Source of the DNA: Sinotaia quadrata | Taxonomy: Eukaryota > Mollusca > Gastropoda > Architaenioglossa > Viviparidae | DNA: 64,000 bases | NCBI GenBank assembly: GCA_028829895.1 | Contig: CM054181.1 | Location: 45,686,759 to 45,750,758 of the forward strand | Direction of reading: 5' to 3' | Shown: positions 62,711 through 64,000 of the stretch, piece after piece | Position numbering within the stretch: position 1 is the stretch's first letter | How the letters are laid out: the number at the start of each line of letters is the position of its first letter | Notes under the pieces: generated by a model | Told to the model about the DNA's origin: nothing | Database searches by the model: none | What the model saw: only the letters and a program-made list of their open reading frames with translations | Translations under genes and position numbers: made by a program

Positions 62711-63932
62711 ATGTGTAAATATTTCAATGTACATGTGCAAGAGAGAGAAAACTTGCCTCATACTTATCTAAAGATTGAAGGCGTGAAAATTATATTTTCC
62801 TTCCGAACAAAAGATCGCAGTAATAAATCAAACTGATTGGAGATTAAAAAAAATAAATACGGAAAAACAAACAATTAAAAGAAATAATGATGAAGTAATA
62901 AAAAAGAAATAAAGAACACAATAAAGAAAAAATATTTACAGCAGCTATCATTCCGTTAAACCAGTCCATTCATGTATAAGAAACCCAAATACTTTAGGTT
63001 TTCAAGACTTTTGCTCTATCTATTACTGATTAAATAAGTCCACTATCACTATATAACTCTATTTAAAAGCATTATCTCAGATCTCTGATGCTATGGGTCC
63101 ATCGATACTCACTGACAATTGAAACTGTGGTTCCGCAGTATTTGGTAGAGAACTCAGCCCTCGCAGGCTAGCCACTTTTATACGTCACCCAAGGAAGTCA
63201 GCACTTATCGGACACAGTCTATCGACTTCATTTGACACTTGGCTGCATCCAATGGTGGTTTGATATTTTTTTGACAGTTTATACTGATCTTTGAAACCCT
63301 TTTGTCGGTAATGTGTCTTCCCAGCTCGACAATTCTGGCGAGAAAATAAAATTTTCGCATTTGATGTTCCCATAAATTTTGTTGTTTTTGTCATACAAAT
63401 CATTTAATTTATTTATCGTATTAGGCTGCATTCATTCAAAAACTAACTGTGGTACAGCGTTTGGCGTATTCTATTCTTATTTTTGTATTTGTTTGTTGTA
63501 ATTTCAGATTTAGAAGAAAATAAATTTTATCTTTAAATATCTATGCACTTTCAACTACCTTTAATATTTCACATTTATTTATTTATTTGTACATTTAATT
63601 ATGCTTCTGTTAAAATTTTTATTTATACGACAATTAATTGTAATTTGTTTATTTATTTCAAATGAATAACTAATTCAGAAAAAGTCCGCCTGTTAAGTGG
63701 GACAGTTTATAAATTAATCTTTTATTCTTTTCTTATTTCTACCCTATTAAAAATTTAAATTTAAAGATATTTGATAAAGGGCGGAAAGGATGACAAAGCG
63801 TTTATTAATGTTTAATTTGCTGTAGGAATGACATAATATATCATATATCATATCAAGTGTAGTGTACAACAACGCTACCGATGAGATCGAAAATGAAACG
63901 TGAAGGCATTATAAAAATAGTCTACGATGTAT
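62711..63932. other. unique AT-rich sequence
   Basis: No gene or repeat recognised; A- and T-rich runs near 62840-62935 and 63570-63660. Confidence 0.4.
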
Positions 63933-63944
63933 AAATAATAATAA

Positions 63945-64000
63945 TAATGAAGGTGGCTGAGGTGGTGATGGTGGTGGTGGTAGTAGAGATGGTGGTGATG
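63945..64000. repeat. (AAT)n / GGTGAT-type tract at window edge
   Basis: AATAATAATAATG followed by GGTGGTGATGGTGGTGGTGG, running off the end of the window. Confidence 0.9.

Overview
This looks like nuclear DNA from a multicellular animal: AT-rich, with no dense gene layout and no operons, no convincing complete protein gene, and heavy loading with microsatellites, minisatellites and short non-autonomous transposons. The style (many different 20-100 bp minisatellites, long GATA, TTTC and GT tracts, hAT-type MITEs, tRNA-derived SINE-like pieces) would fit a lophotrochozoan, most likely a mollusc. That assignment is inference; nothing in the window names the species. I read it as intergenic sequence or the inside of one or more very long introns.

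Layout. 0-5 kb: one weak ORF (166-570), two minisatellites, and a short transposon with terminal inverted repeats that encloses a GT tract (4136-4361). 5-16 kb: a run of minisatellites with units of about 26-65 bp, a perfect AAT/ATT palindrome (near 5920), TTTC and TTA tracts, a SINE-like remnant (10095-10200) and the first copy of a dispersed element (13814-13892). 16-29 kb: a 48-bp array that accidentally makes an open reading frame, three GATA/TATC tracts, and two separate arrays of the same roughly 22-bp unit (24.7-25.0 kb and 26.6-27.0 kb). The second copy of the dispersed element, carrying a perfect GGTCAnnnTGACC palindrome, lies between those two arrays. 29-42 kb: mostly single-copy sequence, one candidate short exon on the minus strand (31812-31925), and two hAT-like MITEs (34696-34905; 39435-39790). 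The second MITE has a perfect 8-bp target-site duplication. 42-48 kb: a 2-kb evolving array with a homogenised 48/44-bp core and decayed edges, followed by about 2 kb of nearly pure pyrimidine. 48-64 kb: more minisatellites, long AC tracts, another inverted-repeat element (54154-54317), and an unusually good 57-base hairpin (61086-61142).

By hand tally about 15 kb, nearly a quarter of the window, lies in tandem arrays. Most apparent long open frames are by-products of these arrays (poly-SIYL from TATC, KERK from AAAG, HTHT from AC). I found no pathway or set of cooperating genes. What can be read here is repeat biology: local tandem amplification, polarity within microsatellites, insertion of small DNA transposons, and possible regulatory or structured-RNA motifs carried by repeats.
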